A stretch of DNA of 64,000 nt, from the NCBI RefSeq assembly GCF_013328205.1, contig NZ_JABULH010000005.1, positions 124,001-188,000 on the forward strand. The letters are read 5' to 3'. This stretch comes from Sphingomonas hominis (GTDB lineage: Bacteria > Pseudomonadota > Alphaproteobacteria > Sphingomonadales > Sphingomonadaceae). The position numbers were made by a program, and so were the translations under genes. Below, piece by piece: positions 1 through 9,741 of the stretch. Positions within the stretch are counted from its first letter, which is position 1; each line of letters starts with the position of its first letter. Under the pieces are notes generated by a model. The model did no database searches and was not told where the DNA came from. It worked only from the letters and a program-made list of their open reading frames with translations.

Positions 1-163
1 ACAGCAGCGCCGACACCGAGAAGGCGGCGGCAACCGCGCTGTCCTCGACGCCGAGCGAACGCCCGAGCGCGGGCAGCACCGATTGGAGCGCCGTGTTCCC
101 CGCCGCGATCGTCAGCATGACCAGGAACATGAGCGCGAAGCGCCGATCGAACCCGCGCGTCAT
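1..163 (-). CDS. MFS transporter, N-terminal fragment
   Basis: Only the first 54 codons lie in the window; the gene runs off the left edge. The translation begins MTRGFDRRFALMFLVMLTIA and continues into a first hydrophobic segment followed by the loop and second helix start typical of major facilitator superfamily efflux or sugar permeases. Its ATG overlaps the TGA of the upstream monooxygenase gene (ATGA), so the two are probably translated together. The substrate cannot be told from this fragment. Confidence 0.6.
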   Translation of the reverse strand, partial: MTRGFDRRFALMFLVMLTIAAGNTALQSVLPALGRSLGVEDSAVAAAFSVSALL

Positions 164-519
164 GCCCGTTCCTCCCCTGCCCTGCGCCAGTTGTAGCTAC
201 GCGTCACATGCGCGATGTGCAGATCGTAATGGTCGTACCAGCTTCCGCGGCCGGCTTCGCGCACCACCGCGTGCTGCGGGTGCTCACGCCACGCGATCGC
301 ACTCGCCTCGTCGGTCCAGTAGCTGACAGTAATGCCGAACCCGTCGCCCCCGCGCGCGGCGTCGACGCCGAGGTAGCCCGGCTGCGCGGCAGCGAGCGCG
401 TCCATTGCCGCGGCGGCGGCGGCGTAGCCGGCCTCGTCCACGCGGGTGCGCCAGGCCGCGAAGATCACCGCGATCTGCCCCGTCCTGCTCCCGTGCGCCG
501 CTGTTCTGTCGTCCGGCAT
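160..519 (-). CDS. Antibiotic biosynthesis monooxygenase (ABM) domain protein
   Basis: A 119-residue protein with the small ferredoxin-like ABM fold: a first strand IAVIFAAWR, a helix rich in Ala with the pattern AAAAAMDALAAAQPGYLG, then GITVSYWTDEASAIAWREHPQH, the strongly conserved segment of the family. Such proteins are heme- or quinol-active monooxygenases or simple dimeric scaffolds; the substrate is unknown. The open frame extends 32 codons further upstream, but the ATG at 519 gives the usual family length. It is followed with a 4-base overlap by an MFS transporter, suggesting a two-gene transport or detoxification unit. Confidence 0.75.
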   Translation of the reverse strand: MPDDRTAAHGSRTGQIAVIFAAWRTRVDEAGYAAAAAAMDALAAAQPGYLGVDAARGGDGFGITVSYWTDEASAIAWREHPQHAVVREAGRGSWYDHYDLHIAHVTRSYNWRRAGEERA

Positions 520-650
520 ACCCAAGCGATTAGGCGCTTGGGGGCGCGGCGCAACCCCGCTATGGCAACCGACGCGCTTGACCAAGCGTTCGTCAAACCG
601 GGCTGCGCGGAGCATGCAGCGCGGACATAACGGGAGCAGTGCTTTTCCTC

Positions 651-1259
651 ATGCCCAGTTCGACCAACGCGATGCGTCGCGCCCGGCCCGCCGGCGTCCC
701 CGGACCGCTGCAGATGTTCTTTCAAGGCTTTCTGAAGCACCCGGTTATGGTCGGCTCGATCATCCCGTCGTCGGACCGGCTGATCCGCAAGATGCTTGGC
801 CCCGTCGATTGGGCGAATTGCAAGCTGTTCGTCGAATACGGCCCTGGCGTCGGCACCTTCTGCCGTCCGATCCTGGAGCGGATGGCGCCCGACGCGATGC
901 TGATCGCGATCGATACCAATGCCGACTTCATCCGCTACCTCGATCACACCATCACCGATTCGCGCTTCGTCGCGGTTGAAGGATCGGCCGCCGACGTCGA
1001 GCGGATCATCGCCGAGCATGGCCACGCCGCGGCCGATTACATCCTGTCGGGCCTGCCGTTCTCGACGTTGCCCGATGGCGTCGGCCCTGCGATTGCGGCC
1101 GCTACGCACGCTGCGCTTCGCAAGGACGGCGCGTTCCTGGTTTATCAGTTCAGCCCCAAGGTCCGCGACTTCATCGCCGCGCATTTCACGCGCATCGACC
1201 ATGACATGGAATGGTGGAACGTGCCGCCGGCACAACTCTACTGGGCGCACAAGGACTGA
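651..1259 (+). CDS. Class I SAM-dependent methyltransferase, PmtA-like (phospholipid N-methyltransferase family)
   Basis: The product is 202 residues. The N-terminal stretch FFQGFLKHPVMVGSIIPSSD is characteristic of the small alphaproteobacterial phospholipid methyltransferase group, which is related to KsgA-type enzymes. SAM-binding motif I is seen as VEYGPGVGTF, with an acidic motif II residue in IAIDTN and a motif IV-like stretch LSGLPFSTLP. Known members methylate phosphatidylethanolamine at the inner membrane, but others act on unknown substrates, so the substrate is inferred. ATG 651 was preferred over GTG 639, which sits only two bases after the GGGAG. It converges with the phospholipase-D-type gene downstream, which also concerns phospholipids. 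Confidence 0.7.
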   Translation: MPSSTNAMRRARPAGVPGPLQMFFQGFLKHPVMVGSIIPSSDRLIRKMLGPVDWANCKLFVEYGPGVGTFCRPILERMAPDAMLIAIDTNADFIRYLDHTITDSRFVAVEGSAADVERIIAEHGHAAADYILSGLPFSTLPDGVGPAIAAATHAALRKDGAFLVYQFSPKVRDFIAAHFTRIDHDMEWWNVPPAQLYWAHKD

Positions 1260-1329
1260 CTAACTCGCCTGCCCCGATACGGAGGACTCGCGGATGGATC
1301 AGCGCGACACGTCGCGCTGCCGCTATCTG

Positions 1330-2490
1330 CTATAGGTCGTCGCTGCGGAAATTGAGCCCGCGCGACACGGTGGGATCGAGCACGCCGACGATCAGATAGG
1401 CCGCGAACTGCTTGGCGCGCTGCCACCATCCCGTCGCTGCGGCGTAAAGTTCGGGCGTGATCTCACGTGATTGCGCGATCTCGCCATTCACATAGTGGCG
1501 CACCGCGGCGGCGAAATCCGCGTCCTCAATGCGGATCATCAGCTCCAGATTGATGAACAGGCTGCGCATGTCGAAATTGGCGCTGCCGATGTGCACCGCG
1601 TCGTCGACGACGTATAATTTGGTGTGCAGCTTGGTCGGCTGATACTCGAACACGCGGACGCCCTTTTTCAGCAGCCCGCGATAGGTGAAGCGCGCCGCCG
1701 CGATCGTGGCGTCATTGTCGGACTTGCCCGCGGTCACCACGCGCACTGCCTTGCCGCCGCGCCCCGCGCGGTCGAGCCGGCGCAGGATCGCCGGGCTGGG
1801 CGTGAAATAAGCCGCGATCAGGTCGATTCGCGTGCCGCGACGCATGTCGTCGCGCACCGTTCGCGCCCAGGGCGACAGTCGCCGCGTCGGCCCGCCGATC
1901 AACCAGCGCAGCCGTCCCTGCGTCTCGCTCCACTGCGACAGCGCCCGGTTGAGGTGACGCAGCTTGCCCTTGGGCTGACCGACCCATTGCTCCAGCGCGT
2001 CGAAATACCCCGCCATCCGCGACGCCGCCGCGCCCTCGATCAGCAGCCCCAAGTCGCGCCACGCCTGCTCGCGCTCGGTCCCGAAATAATCGTCCTCGAC
2101 GTTGAACCCGCCGGTCAGGATGCGCGCATGCGGCGTGTCGGCGTCGGAGAGCGCGAGCTTCTGATGGTTGCGCAGCAGGTAGCGCCGCCCGAACCGCGCC
2201 GAGAAACGGCACACCGCGATGCCCGCCGCGCGCAAGGAATCGAAGAACGCCGCATCGGTGTCGTCGCTGCCGAAGCCGTCAACGATCAACGCCACGCGCA
2301 CGCCGCGCTCGGCCGCTGCGATCAATGCCGCGTTGATCCGCCGCCCCGATGCGTCGTCGGCGTAGATGTAGAAGATCAGCCGCAGCGTCTCACGCGCGCC
2401 CTCGATCAGCGCGAGCAGCGCGCGCCGCCGCTCCGGCCCCTCGGTCAGCAGCGTCAAACGGTGACCGTCGACCGTGAACGGCCCCGTCAC
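1330..2490 (-). CDS. Phospholipase D-like protein, cardiolipin synthase type (ClsB-like)
   Basis: A 386-residue protein with two HKD motifs. The first is HQKLALSD (His109, Lys111, Asp116) followed by GGFN; the second is HTKLYVVD (His289, Lys291, Asp296) followed by IGSANFD. The paired HxK(x)4D motifs form one active site that transfers phosphatidyl groups. There is no N-terminal membrane anchor, which matches the soluble ClsB type rather than ClsA. Start is GTG at 2490, divergent from rpoZ with only about 115 bases between the two coding regions. Cardiolipin synthesis is the likely role, but other phosphatidyl transfer reactions are possible. Confidence 0.8.
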   Translation of the reverse strand: MTGPFTVDGHRLTLLTEGPERRRALLALIEGARETLRLIFYIYADDASGRRINAALIAAAERGVRVALIVDGFGSDDTDAAFFDSLRAAGIAVCRFSARFGRRYLLRNHQKLALSDADTPHARILTGGFNVEDDYFGTEREQAWRDLGLLIEGAAASRMAGYFDALEQWVGQPKGKLRHLNRALSQWSETQGRLRWLIGGPTRRLSPWARTVRDDMRRGTRIDLIAAYFTPSPAILRRLDRAGRGGKAVRVVTAGKSDNDATIAAARFTYRGLLKKGVRVFEYQPTKLHTKLYVVDDAVHIGSANFDMRSLFINLELMIRIEDADFAAAVRHYVNGEIAQSREITPELYAAATGWWQRAKQFAAYLIVGVLDPTVSRGLNFRSDDL

Positions 2491-2536
2491 GCGCGCGCCT
2501 CCGGCGGGTGCGTCGGGTGCGGCACGGTCGCGTTCG

Positions 2537-2565
2537 TTGACTTGGTGACGCCGCCGTCATACAGC
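2537..2565 (+). promoter_or_regulatory. Sigma70-type promoter of rpoZ
   Basis: TTGACT (2537-2542) and TACAGC (2560-2565) are separated by 17 bases and lie about 40 bases upstream of the rpoZ start. The -35 hexamer is close to consensus. Assigned by eye only. Confidence 0.5.
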
Positions 2566-2604
2566 GGCATCTTCCCGTTTCCATTTTTTGCAAGGAAGCC
2601 GCCT

Positions 2605-2949
2605 ATGGCGCGCGTGACCGTCGAGGATTGCGTCGACAAGATCCCGAACCGTTTCGACCTGGTGCTGATGGCGGCGCAGCGTGCGCGCCAGATCTCGGGT
2701 GGTGCGGAACTGACACTCGACCGCGACCGCGACAAGAACCCGGTCGTGGCGCTGCGGGAAATCGCCGAGCAGACCGTGCGCCCGCGCGACCTGAACGAAT
2801 CCGCGATCCAGGGCATGCAGCGCGTGCAAATCGACGACGAGGATGAGGCCGACGAGGTCGGCAGCTTGGCCGCGTCGGCAGAGGCGCTGCGCCTCACCGC
2901 CGCCGCCCCGCCGCGCAACCAGAATCTGGGCGCCGACTACGACGGCTGA
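2605..2949 (+). CDS. rpoZ: DNA-directed RNA polymerase omega subunit
   Basis: A 114-residue protein opening [20 protein letters not shown], followed by [13 protein letters not shown] and [12 protein letters not shown], the conserved omega core (residues 1 to about 65) that wraps the C terminus of beta prime and aids RNA polymerase assembly. The C-terminal half is acidic and variable, as in other alphaproteobacteria. The reading frame is open far upstream, but the ATG at 2605 matches the universal omega N terminus. It is transcribed alone here, with its own promoter and a hairpin just downstream. In many relatives it neighbours a rel/spo gene; that is not the case here. Confidence 0.95.
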   Translation: MARVTVEDCVDKIPNRFDLVLMAAQRARQISGGAELTLDRDRDKNPVVALREIAEQTVRPRDLNESAIQGMQRVQIDDEDEADEVGSLAASAEALRLTAAAPPRNQNLGADYDG

Positions 2950-2967
2950 TCGCCGCTGAAACGTCGG

Positions 2968-3001
2968 AACGGCCGGTTGCTCGCCCGAGCGGCCGGCCGT
3001 T
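2968..3001 (+). terminator. Hairpin terminator after rpoZ
   Basis: A perfect 9-bp inverted repeat, AACGGCCGG (2968-2976) and CCGGCCGTT (2993-3001), is followed by a short T-containing stretch (GTCGTTT). It lies between the convergent rpoZ and aldose epimerase genes and could serve both. Confidence 0.6.
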
Positions 3002-3024
3002 GTCGTTTGCGATACCGCGCACGT

Positions 3025-3924
3025 TCATGCCGTCAGCGTCACCGACATGGCGATGCGCTTCTCGCCGCCGGGGGGGATGGTGAACACGCCAGGCTTGTCG
3101 CGATATTCGCCGGTGAAGCCTGCCGGATCGGCGATCCCGTGCCACGGCTCGACGCAGACGAACGGCGCGCCCGGCTTGCTCCAGATGCCGAGCATCGGCG
3201 TGTCGGGAAACGCGATCTCCAGCGCCGGGCCGTGCGGTGCACCGTAGCGCACCGACTGGCTGCGCACGCGGTCCCAGATCAGCGCGTCGTGCGCGAACAG
3301 GTCGCCCGACAGGTGCAGCGTGCGTCCTTCGAGCGGCGATGGGCGCTCCTCGCCGCTGATCTGCCCGTCGCCGTTCAGCACGCGCAGCGCCTCAGGCTCG
3401 TCGTCGGCGAAGGTCACGCGGTGTTCCTCCCGCGGCGCTCCGTAGGGTAGCGGCCAGGCGAAGGCGGGGTGGAAGCCGAAGCTCGCGGGCAGCGGCACGT
3501 CGCCCGGATTGTTGACCGTCACCTGGATGTCGAGCGTCGCGCCGTTCAGCGAGAACCCCACTTCCAGCCGGAACGCGAATGGGTAAGAGGCGCGTGTCTC
3601 CGCATCGTCGGTCAGCGCGAACACCGCGCGCGTCGGCTCGGCGGCAACCACCGTAAAGTCGCGGCGGCGGGCGAAGCCGTGCTGCTTCATCGGATAGTCG
3701 CGGCCGTCGACGCGGATCGTCTCGTTCGCGGGCTTGCCCACCACCGGGAACAGGATCGGTGCGCGCCCGCTCCACCAGCGCGGGTCGGCGTCGGTCATCA
3801 GCTCGCGGCCGGCGGCGTCGGTCAGCGACGACAGCTCCGCGCCGTGCGGGTTGATCGCGGCGGACAAATGGTCGCTGGCAATTCGGATCCAGCCGTGATC
3901 GTCGGTCGGGGAAGCGTCGGGCAT
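3025..3924 (-). CDS. Aldose 1-epimerase family protein
   Basis: The 299-residue protein has the galactose-mutarotase-like beta-sandwich signature: an early GAELSSL strand, WSGRAPILFPVVGK with the conserved RxPILFP-type stretch, KQHGFARRRDF containing the catalytic-region His, and FGFHPAFAWPL holding the second conserved His. The form resembles the LacX / YeaD-like branch, which interconverts anomers of hexoses or hexose phosphates in the cytoplasm. No carbohydrate pathway genes lie beside it, so the physiological sugar is unknown. The ATG at 3924 gives a family-typical length. Confidence 0.8.
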   Translation of the reverse strand: MPDASPTDDHGWIRIASDHLSAAINPHGAELSSLTDAAGRELMTDADPRWWSGRAPILFPVVGKPANETIRVDGRDYPMKQHGFARRRDFTVVAAEPTRAVFALTDDAETRASYPFAFRLEVGFSLNGATLDIQVTVNNPGDVPLPASFGFHPAFAWPLPYGAPREEHRVTFADDEPEALRVLNGDGQISGEERPSPLEGRTLHLSGDLFAHDALIWDRVRSQSVRYGAPHGPALEIAFPDTPMLGIWSKPGAPFVCVEPWHGIADPAGFTGEYRDKPGVFTIPPGGEKRIAMSVTLTA

Positions 3925-4011
3925 GGCGTAGCCAACGCGCGAGGCGCGATTTGGAACCGGTGCCCGAGCAGATCATTGAACCCCCGCAACGAACCAGAAA
4001 GGGGAATATCC

Positions 4012-4290
4012 ATGAAGACGATCCTGAAGGCCACCGGCGTGGCCGCGCTGCTGATGCTGGGCGCGTGCGGCGGCAATGCCGACGACAAGGCCGCCGACAA
4101 CATCGAGGCGATGACCGAGAACCGTGCGGACGCGCTCGACGCGCAGGCCGACGCGACCGGCAACGAGCAGGTGTCCGACATGCTCGAGGACCGCGCCGAC
4201 AACGTCCGCGAGATGGGCGACGACGCCGCCGACAAGGCCGATGACAATGACGACGCGCGCGTCGAGCAGCAGGTCAAGAACCAGATGTGA
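4012..4290 (+). CDS. Small acidic lipoprotein of unknown function
   Basis: A 92-residue protein. Residues 1-18 form a signal peptide ending in the lipobox LGAC, with Cys19 as the likely lipidated residue. The mature part is almost entirely polar, with repeated DDKAADNIEAMTENRADALD-type blocks rich in Asp, Ala and Asn, and is probably helical. Comparable small lipoproteins are common in sphingomonads, but no function is known to me. The ATG is preceded by AAAGGGG at suitable spacing. It stands alone, followed by a 745-base stretch of repeats without genes. Confidence 0.7.
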   Translation: MKTILKATGVAALLMLGACGGNADDKAADNIEAMTENRADALDAQADATGNEQVSDMLEDRADNVREMGDDAADKADDNDDARVEQQVKNQM

Positions 4291-4297
4291 TCCGCTT

Positions 4298-4338
4298 AGG
4301 TGGGCGGGGCGATGCGCGACGCACGCTGCCGCCCGCCT
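4298..4338 (+). terminator. Possible terminator hairpin after the small lipoprotein
   Basis: AGGTGGGCGG (4298-4307) can pair with CCGCCCGCCT (4329-4338). No clear T-tract follows, so termination activity is uncertain. Confidence 0.35.
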
Positions 4339-4399
4339 GGCGTTGATCGAGCATCGGGTTCGGCGCGGGAAGCGTCGGACCCGATGCTCGTTGCGGCCT

Positions 4400-4780
4400 G
4401 GAAGGTCACGCTAAGGTCACGCGAGCGCGTAGTGCTGCGACGGGGCTGTTGCTCCGTGAGCCGTGGAAGGTCATGCTAAGGTCACACCAACGCACGGTAT
4501 TGTGACGGGGCTGTTGTCTCTTGGGCTGCCAGACGTGGAAGGTCAGGCTTAGCCGCTTCTGCACCAGCTTGACGCTCATGCTCTCGTTATCCTGGACTTG
4601 ATCCGGGGTGCCGCTTCTTTGGCGGGGTGGGAGAAGGTAGCGGGATCTTGGATCAAGTCCGGGATGACGGTTGGTTGTATCCGTTGGGGATTGCCTCAGG
4701 GGCTCGGCGATGCGTGGTGTTGCGTCGGACATTGCGGACCTCGAAACTTGTAAGGTCATACTAAGGTGACGCCAAAGCGC
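4400..4780 (+). repeat. Tandem and degenerate copies of an AAGGTCAC-type direct repeat
   Basis: The unit is AAGGTCACGCGAAGGTCAC or a variant, that is two AAGGTCA words 11 bases apart. Copies start at about 4401 and 4466, a truncated copy at about 4539 and a degenerate one at about 4751. The first two share the following GACGGGGCTGTTG, giving a tandem period of about 65 bases. Further copies occur at 43067-43095 (reverse orientation) and 60071-60108. The 4291-5035 interval holds these copies plus one long palindrome at 4584-4670 and no credible gene; 4781-5035 shows nothing else recognisable. Confidence 0.7.
4584..4670. repeat. Long intergenic palindrome (GGACTTGATCC family)
   Basis: The arms TGGACTTGATCCGG and GGATCAAGTCCGGGATGACG are inverted relative to each other around a centre of about 20 bases. 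The same family is found at 12250-12333, 15007-15206, 40496-40582, 42829-42917, 60113-60202 and as a half at 60878-60914. These are dispersed hairpin-forming elements without coding content. Confidence 0.75.
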
Positions 4781-5035
4781 GTGAAGTTAGTTCGCTAATC
4801 GCCGGGTGCGTACGGCCTGGGTGTCGGGTCGGAGCGACTTCCGCTGATTGATCGCGATCTCGCCATCGTCCGTGCGGCGACGCGGCGACGCGGCGGGCCA
4901 ACTCGCTGCGAGGCGTGCGTGTCGTGGCGGTCGTGGCTCGATCCGGATCACATAGGCGCGCCAGCGGTGGCGTATGTAGGCGACCTCGGCGCTGCCCGAC
5001 CCGGCGACCGTTCCGCGCTCCCCACCCGCCCGCGA

Positions 5036-5881
5036 TCATAGCTCGGGCGTGCCGTCGTAGTCGCGTGTCGGCTCGCGCCCGAACGGATCGTTCCCGCGCG
5101 CCCAGTCGGCGTCGTCGCGCGCTGCGTCACGGGCGGCGCGCGCGCGGGCGCGTTCGGTCGCGACGTGGCTGTCGCCTTCCACCGACGGGCGGGCGTAGCG
5201 CTGGCGTTCGAGGTCGGGGTAGCGTTCGAAGAGCTCGCCCATCCCCGCCGCGGCGTCCAGCGCATCGGCGAGCGCGTCGGGCGCCATCAGCCGGTGCGGC
5301 TCGGCCGGGGTGACCGGCGACAGCGCAGGCGTCGCGCGCGCCATCGACAGCGTGGGTGCCGCGCGCGGTTCGTCGGCGCGGCGCGTGTCCTCGTGCGCGT
5401 GGCGGAAGCGATCGGGGCGGTAGGCGCGCAGCAGGAACATGAGCAGGCGGTCGTTATATTGCCGCTTCGACCCGATGCGGCAGCCGTCGCGGTCGAACAC
5501 GGGCACGTCGACGCCCTCGATCGCGCGGGAAAAGGCGAGTGCCTGGAGGTGATCGGCGGCGGCATCGAGTGCGGCGTCCCAGGCGCGCGCGAAACTCTCC
5601 GCACCCGCCGCGCGGCGCAGGCGATAAGCGCTGCCGATCGACATATCGACCGCGGCGCAGGCGGCGGACACGAGCCCGGTATCCGCCAGCGCCTCCACGA
5701 AGCGCGCCTGCACCTCGGGCGACCAGCCATCGGCACGCGGGCGGCGCGGGACGGGTCGCCACTCGAAGTCGTTCGGATCGAAGCCATGCGCGTCGCGCTC
5801 GGGCGACGGGGCTTGGGTTGCAGGGAGCGCGGCCGCGTGGGGAGCGGCGGCGCCGGCTGGGGTGTGCGGATAGTCGTGCAT
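5036..5881 (-). CDS. Hypothetical protein with terminase-small-subunit-like helix-turn-helix
   Basis: A 281-residue protein beginning MHDYPHTPAG. Residues about 50-120 contain WSPEVQARFVEALADTG, then SAACAAVDMSIGSAYRLRR, a helix-turn-helix as in phage small terminases, then AWDAALDAAADHLQALAFSRAIEG and a stretch ending NDRLLMFLLRAYRP. The C-terminal half is Asp/Arg/Ala-rich and probably disordered. Similar solitary proteins recur in sphingomonad chromosomes; no large terminase or other phage gene lies nearby, so it is not part of a visible prophage. The frame is open for a further 124 codons upstream, but those translate intergenic repeats. Function unknown; DNA binding is an inference. Confidence 0.65.
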   Translation of the reverse strand: MHDYPHTPAGAAAPHAAALPATQAPSPERDAHGFDPNDFEWRPVPRRPRADGWSPEVQARFVEALADTGLVSAACAAVDMSIGSAYRLRRAAGAESFARAWDAALDAAADHLQALAFSRAIEGVDVPVFDRDGCRIGSKRQYNDRLLMFLLRAYRPDRFRHAHEDTRRADEPRAAPTLSMARATPALSPVTPAEPHRLMAPDALADALDAAAGMGELFERYPDLERQRYARPSVEGDSHVATERARARAARDAARDDADWARGNDPFGREPTRDYDGTPEL

Positions 5882-5938
5882 CCGCGAGGGTAAACGCAGA
5901 TCGCGGGCGTGTAGGACAGTGGGGCACGGCATCGTCAC

Positions 5939-5956
5939 TTTGCACGGATGTGCAAA
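5939..5956. promoter_or_regulatory. Perfect inverted repeat TTTGCAC-N4-GTGCAAA
   Basis: TTTGCAC (5939-5945) and GTGCAAA (5950-5956) form an 18-base operator-like dyad upstream of the helix-turn-helix gene (start 5881). Its size and symmetry suit a dimeric repressor site. No regulator is assigned. Confidence 0.45.
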
Positions 5957-5964
5957 TTGCGAGG

Positions 5965-6002
5965 CCCATTTTTCACGAAACGGCTGTTCCGTGAAAAGTG
6001 GG
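5965..6002. repeat. Strong hairpin CCCATTTTTCACG / CGTGAAAAGTGGG
   Basis: Arms of 13 bases (5965-5977 and 5990-6002) pair with a single mismatch around a 12-base loop. The arm is AT-rich against a GC-rich background. It follows the 5939-5956 dyad by 8 bases. Confidence 0.6.
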
Positions 6003-6262
6003 CGGCAACTTTGGTAGGTCACTGCAATGAGCAGAGCGGTGGTCGCGGTGTGACGGCTAGCCTCCGGTCCGGGTGCTCGCTCCGAATGTGACTGACCTCC
6101 ATCACCACCGATCAAGCCGCGGCTTGCGCCGTTACCTCCCGCATCGGGGCACGCGCGGTGGTCGGCTTCGCCGGGCAAGCATCCGTTGGGCACGTGCAGA
6201 TCGCGGGCGTGCAGAACGGGAGGTGCGTTGACCTGCCGATCTCGCGCCTTCATCTTACCGGC

Positions 6263-6517
6263 ATGCGCGCAATTTCCTGTGTCGAGGCGAGCGACGATCT
6301 GGATGCGGTGATCGCCATGGTGGTCGCTGACTGTACACCGGTCGCGATCACGCGACGGCGTAGTGAGGGCGCGGTGCTGGTTTCGGCGAGCGGGTGGGCG
6401 GCGATCGAGGAAACCTTGTACCTGCTACGCTCGCCCGCCAACGCCAAGCGGCTGCTGGACAGCATCGCCGAACTTGAAGCCGGGAACGGCGAGGTACATG
6501 ATTTCGTAACGCCGTGA
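6263..6517 (+). CDS. yefM: Type II antitoxin, Phd/YefM family
   Basis: An 84-residue protein: MRAISCVEASDDLDAVIAMV is the YefM N terminus, VAITRRRSEGAVLVSASGWAAIEETLYLLRSPAN is the conserved core of this antitoxin family (DNA-binding fold, then the toxin-wrapping helix), and the tail is acidic. It binds operator DNA and neutralises the YoeB ribosome-dependent mRNA interferase. The ATG at 6263 matches the family; an in-frame upstream extension is not YefM-like. Its TGA overlaps the GTG of the toxin remnant (GTGA). The antitoxin frame is intact although the toxin is not. Confidence 0.85.
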   Translation: MRAISCVEASDDLDAVIAMVVADCTPVAITRRRSEGAVLVSASGWAAIEETLYLLRSPANAKRLLDSIAELEAGNGEVHDFVTP

Positions 6518-6768
6518 AGCTTCAGCGCTCGTGGCGGAGTATCAGGACCTCAACGCGCACGATACGAAGCTGTTTGCCAAGCTCAACACTTTGATCGAGG
6601 GATGTCGGCGCCACTCGCTCGAGGTCACCGGCAAGCCGGAGCCCCTCGGCAATAACCTGTTAAGCTGGTGGTCGCGCCGGATCAGCCACGAGCATCGCTT
6701 GGTGTACCGCGCGGCGAGATCAGGCGAGAAGCATGTTGCGCATGGCGCAGTGCCGGTATTACTATTGA
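6514..6768 (+). pseudogene. yoeB: Toxin YoeB, broken by at least two frameshifts
   Basis: The central frame reads AEYQDLNAHDTKLFAKLNTL, GKPEPLGNNLLSWWSRRISHEHRLVYR, an unmistakable YoeB core. The start overlaps the yefM stop in another frame (GTG AAG CTT, V-K-L as expected), and the family C terminus MAQCRYYY followed by TGA at 6766-6768 is in the same frame as that start. The middle is therefore shifted relative to both ends: one indel before about 6530 and a second at about 6735. In the start frame a TGA is met near 6590. Missing or misframed termini carry the catalytic region, so the toxin should be inactive. Sequencing error is an alternative. Confidence 0.8.
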
Positions 6769-7499
6769 CTGATACTTGAGATGAGGTTCTGTAGTACGTT
6801 AACTGTTTGCTTATCAGGTGTACCGCTAAAAGACTTCACCTTCTGTAAGCCTTGCTGAGCCACCCCAAGTAGTCGAATTCGCTCGACGTCGGAAAGCTCG
6901 TTCGATGCAATGTTTTCAAGAGCAAGGGCGGCGTGATAAAAGAGGAACGGCTGCTCGTGTTCAAAGCGTTTAGCTAACCATTCAACGTCAGCGACAGCAG
7001 GGTTCATCTGCATCATCGCAATAGCTGCCAATCGACTGCCGCTTGAGCCGGAACCTTTGTAGATTTGTATTCGCCCTACTAGGGTTGGAGCTAACGCACG
7101 CATTTTTACAAGGACACGCGTCATAGCTTCTGTTCGGTTTGAACCGGCCGGCATCGAGCGGCGAATTGCGTCGTACTCAAGACAAAGCCGATCAAGTTGT
7201 TCAGACAACACATCTGTGTGGCTGTCAGCTTTAACTGTGATCCTTGCGGCAGCCTCAATCTGAAGTGGAGTGACCTCCCCGGAGCTGACATTTGCAGAAG
7301 CATTTGCAACTTCATCAAGTTCCGCTTCAATACCTGCGACTTTCATCTTGCGCATGCGATCGAGCAGCCCAGGCAAGCGTTGAAAGCCGCCTCTAATTTC
7401 AGTACGAAAAATCAGCGTTATAGTTAAGATGCAAACCGGCCAAGCGACTGCACCCAGCAGAACACCAAACGCAGTAATGAGCTTGGCCGTTTCTTCCAC
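6762..7499 (-). CDS. Hypothetical membrane-anchored protein, AT-richer than surroundings
   Basis: A 245-residue protein. Residues about 8-32 form one transmembrane helix (FGVLLGAVAWPVCILTITLI). A predicted helical segment follows (GFQRLPGLLDRMRKMKVAGI), then a middle region with MPAGSNRTEAMTRVLVKMRA, and a C-terminal helical part, LAAIAMMQMNPAVADVEWLA and FLFYHAALALENIA, which looks like a HEAT-type repeat. Base composition is close to half GC, clearly lower than thiC next door, suggesting recent acquisition. Start is GTG at 7499, six bases after the thiC stop, with GGAG at good spacing. Its 3' end overlaps the yoeB remnant. I do not recognise a function. Confidence 0.7.
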   Translation of the reverse strand: MEETAKLITAFGVLLGAVAWPVCILTITLIFRTEIRGGFQRLPGLLDRMRKMKVAGIEAELDEVANASANVSSGEVTPLQIEAAARITVKADSHTDVLSEQLDRLCLEYDAIRRSMPAGSNRTEAMTRVLVKMRALAPTLVGRIQIYKGSGSSGSRLAAIAMMQMNPAVADVEWLAKRFEHEQPFLFYHAALALENIASNELSDVERIRLLGVAQQGLQKVKSFSGTPDKQTVNVLQNLISSISQ

Positions 7500-7505
7500 C
7501 TTCGT

Positions 7506-9562
<2,057 letters not shown>

Positions 9563-9741
9563 GATGCGGCGCAGTATAGGCGCGTGGGGGCGGAGTGGAA
9601 GGGGGTTTCGGTGGAGGGGTGTTCCGCTGGCCTCGTGGACATGCGACCAGGCGCACGAACCCCGGATCGTGACGGTGTGAGACGGAGCCGGTGCCGTGAC
9701 GTCAGACGTCGCCTTCGCGGCGACGCTGATCGTCGTGACGA

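Larger units (their letters stand above)
5897..6219. repeat. Pair of short direct repeats, CAGATCGCGGGCGTG type
   Basis: CAGATCGCGGGCGTGTAGGA (from 5897) and CAGATCGCGGGCGTGCAGAA (from 6197) are near identical over 23 bases and exactly 300 bases apart. They bracket most of the gene-free stretch 5882-6262, which also holds two hairpins and is otherwise empty. A weaker related sequence, TGTCCTACACGCGACTGATC, occurs near 42947. Confidence 0.55.

Noticed and set aside
1624-2604. In-frame upstream extension of rpoZ to 441 codons
   Set aside because: It is antisense to the phospholipase-D gene, and omega proteins start at MARVTVEDC.
4406-4759. Minus-strand frame containing HPGLDPRSRYLLP
   Set aside because: HPGLDPGSR-like translations come from the intergenic palindromes and are not proteins.
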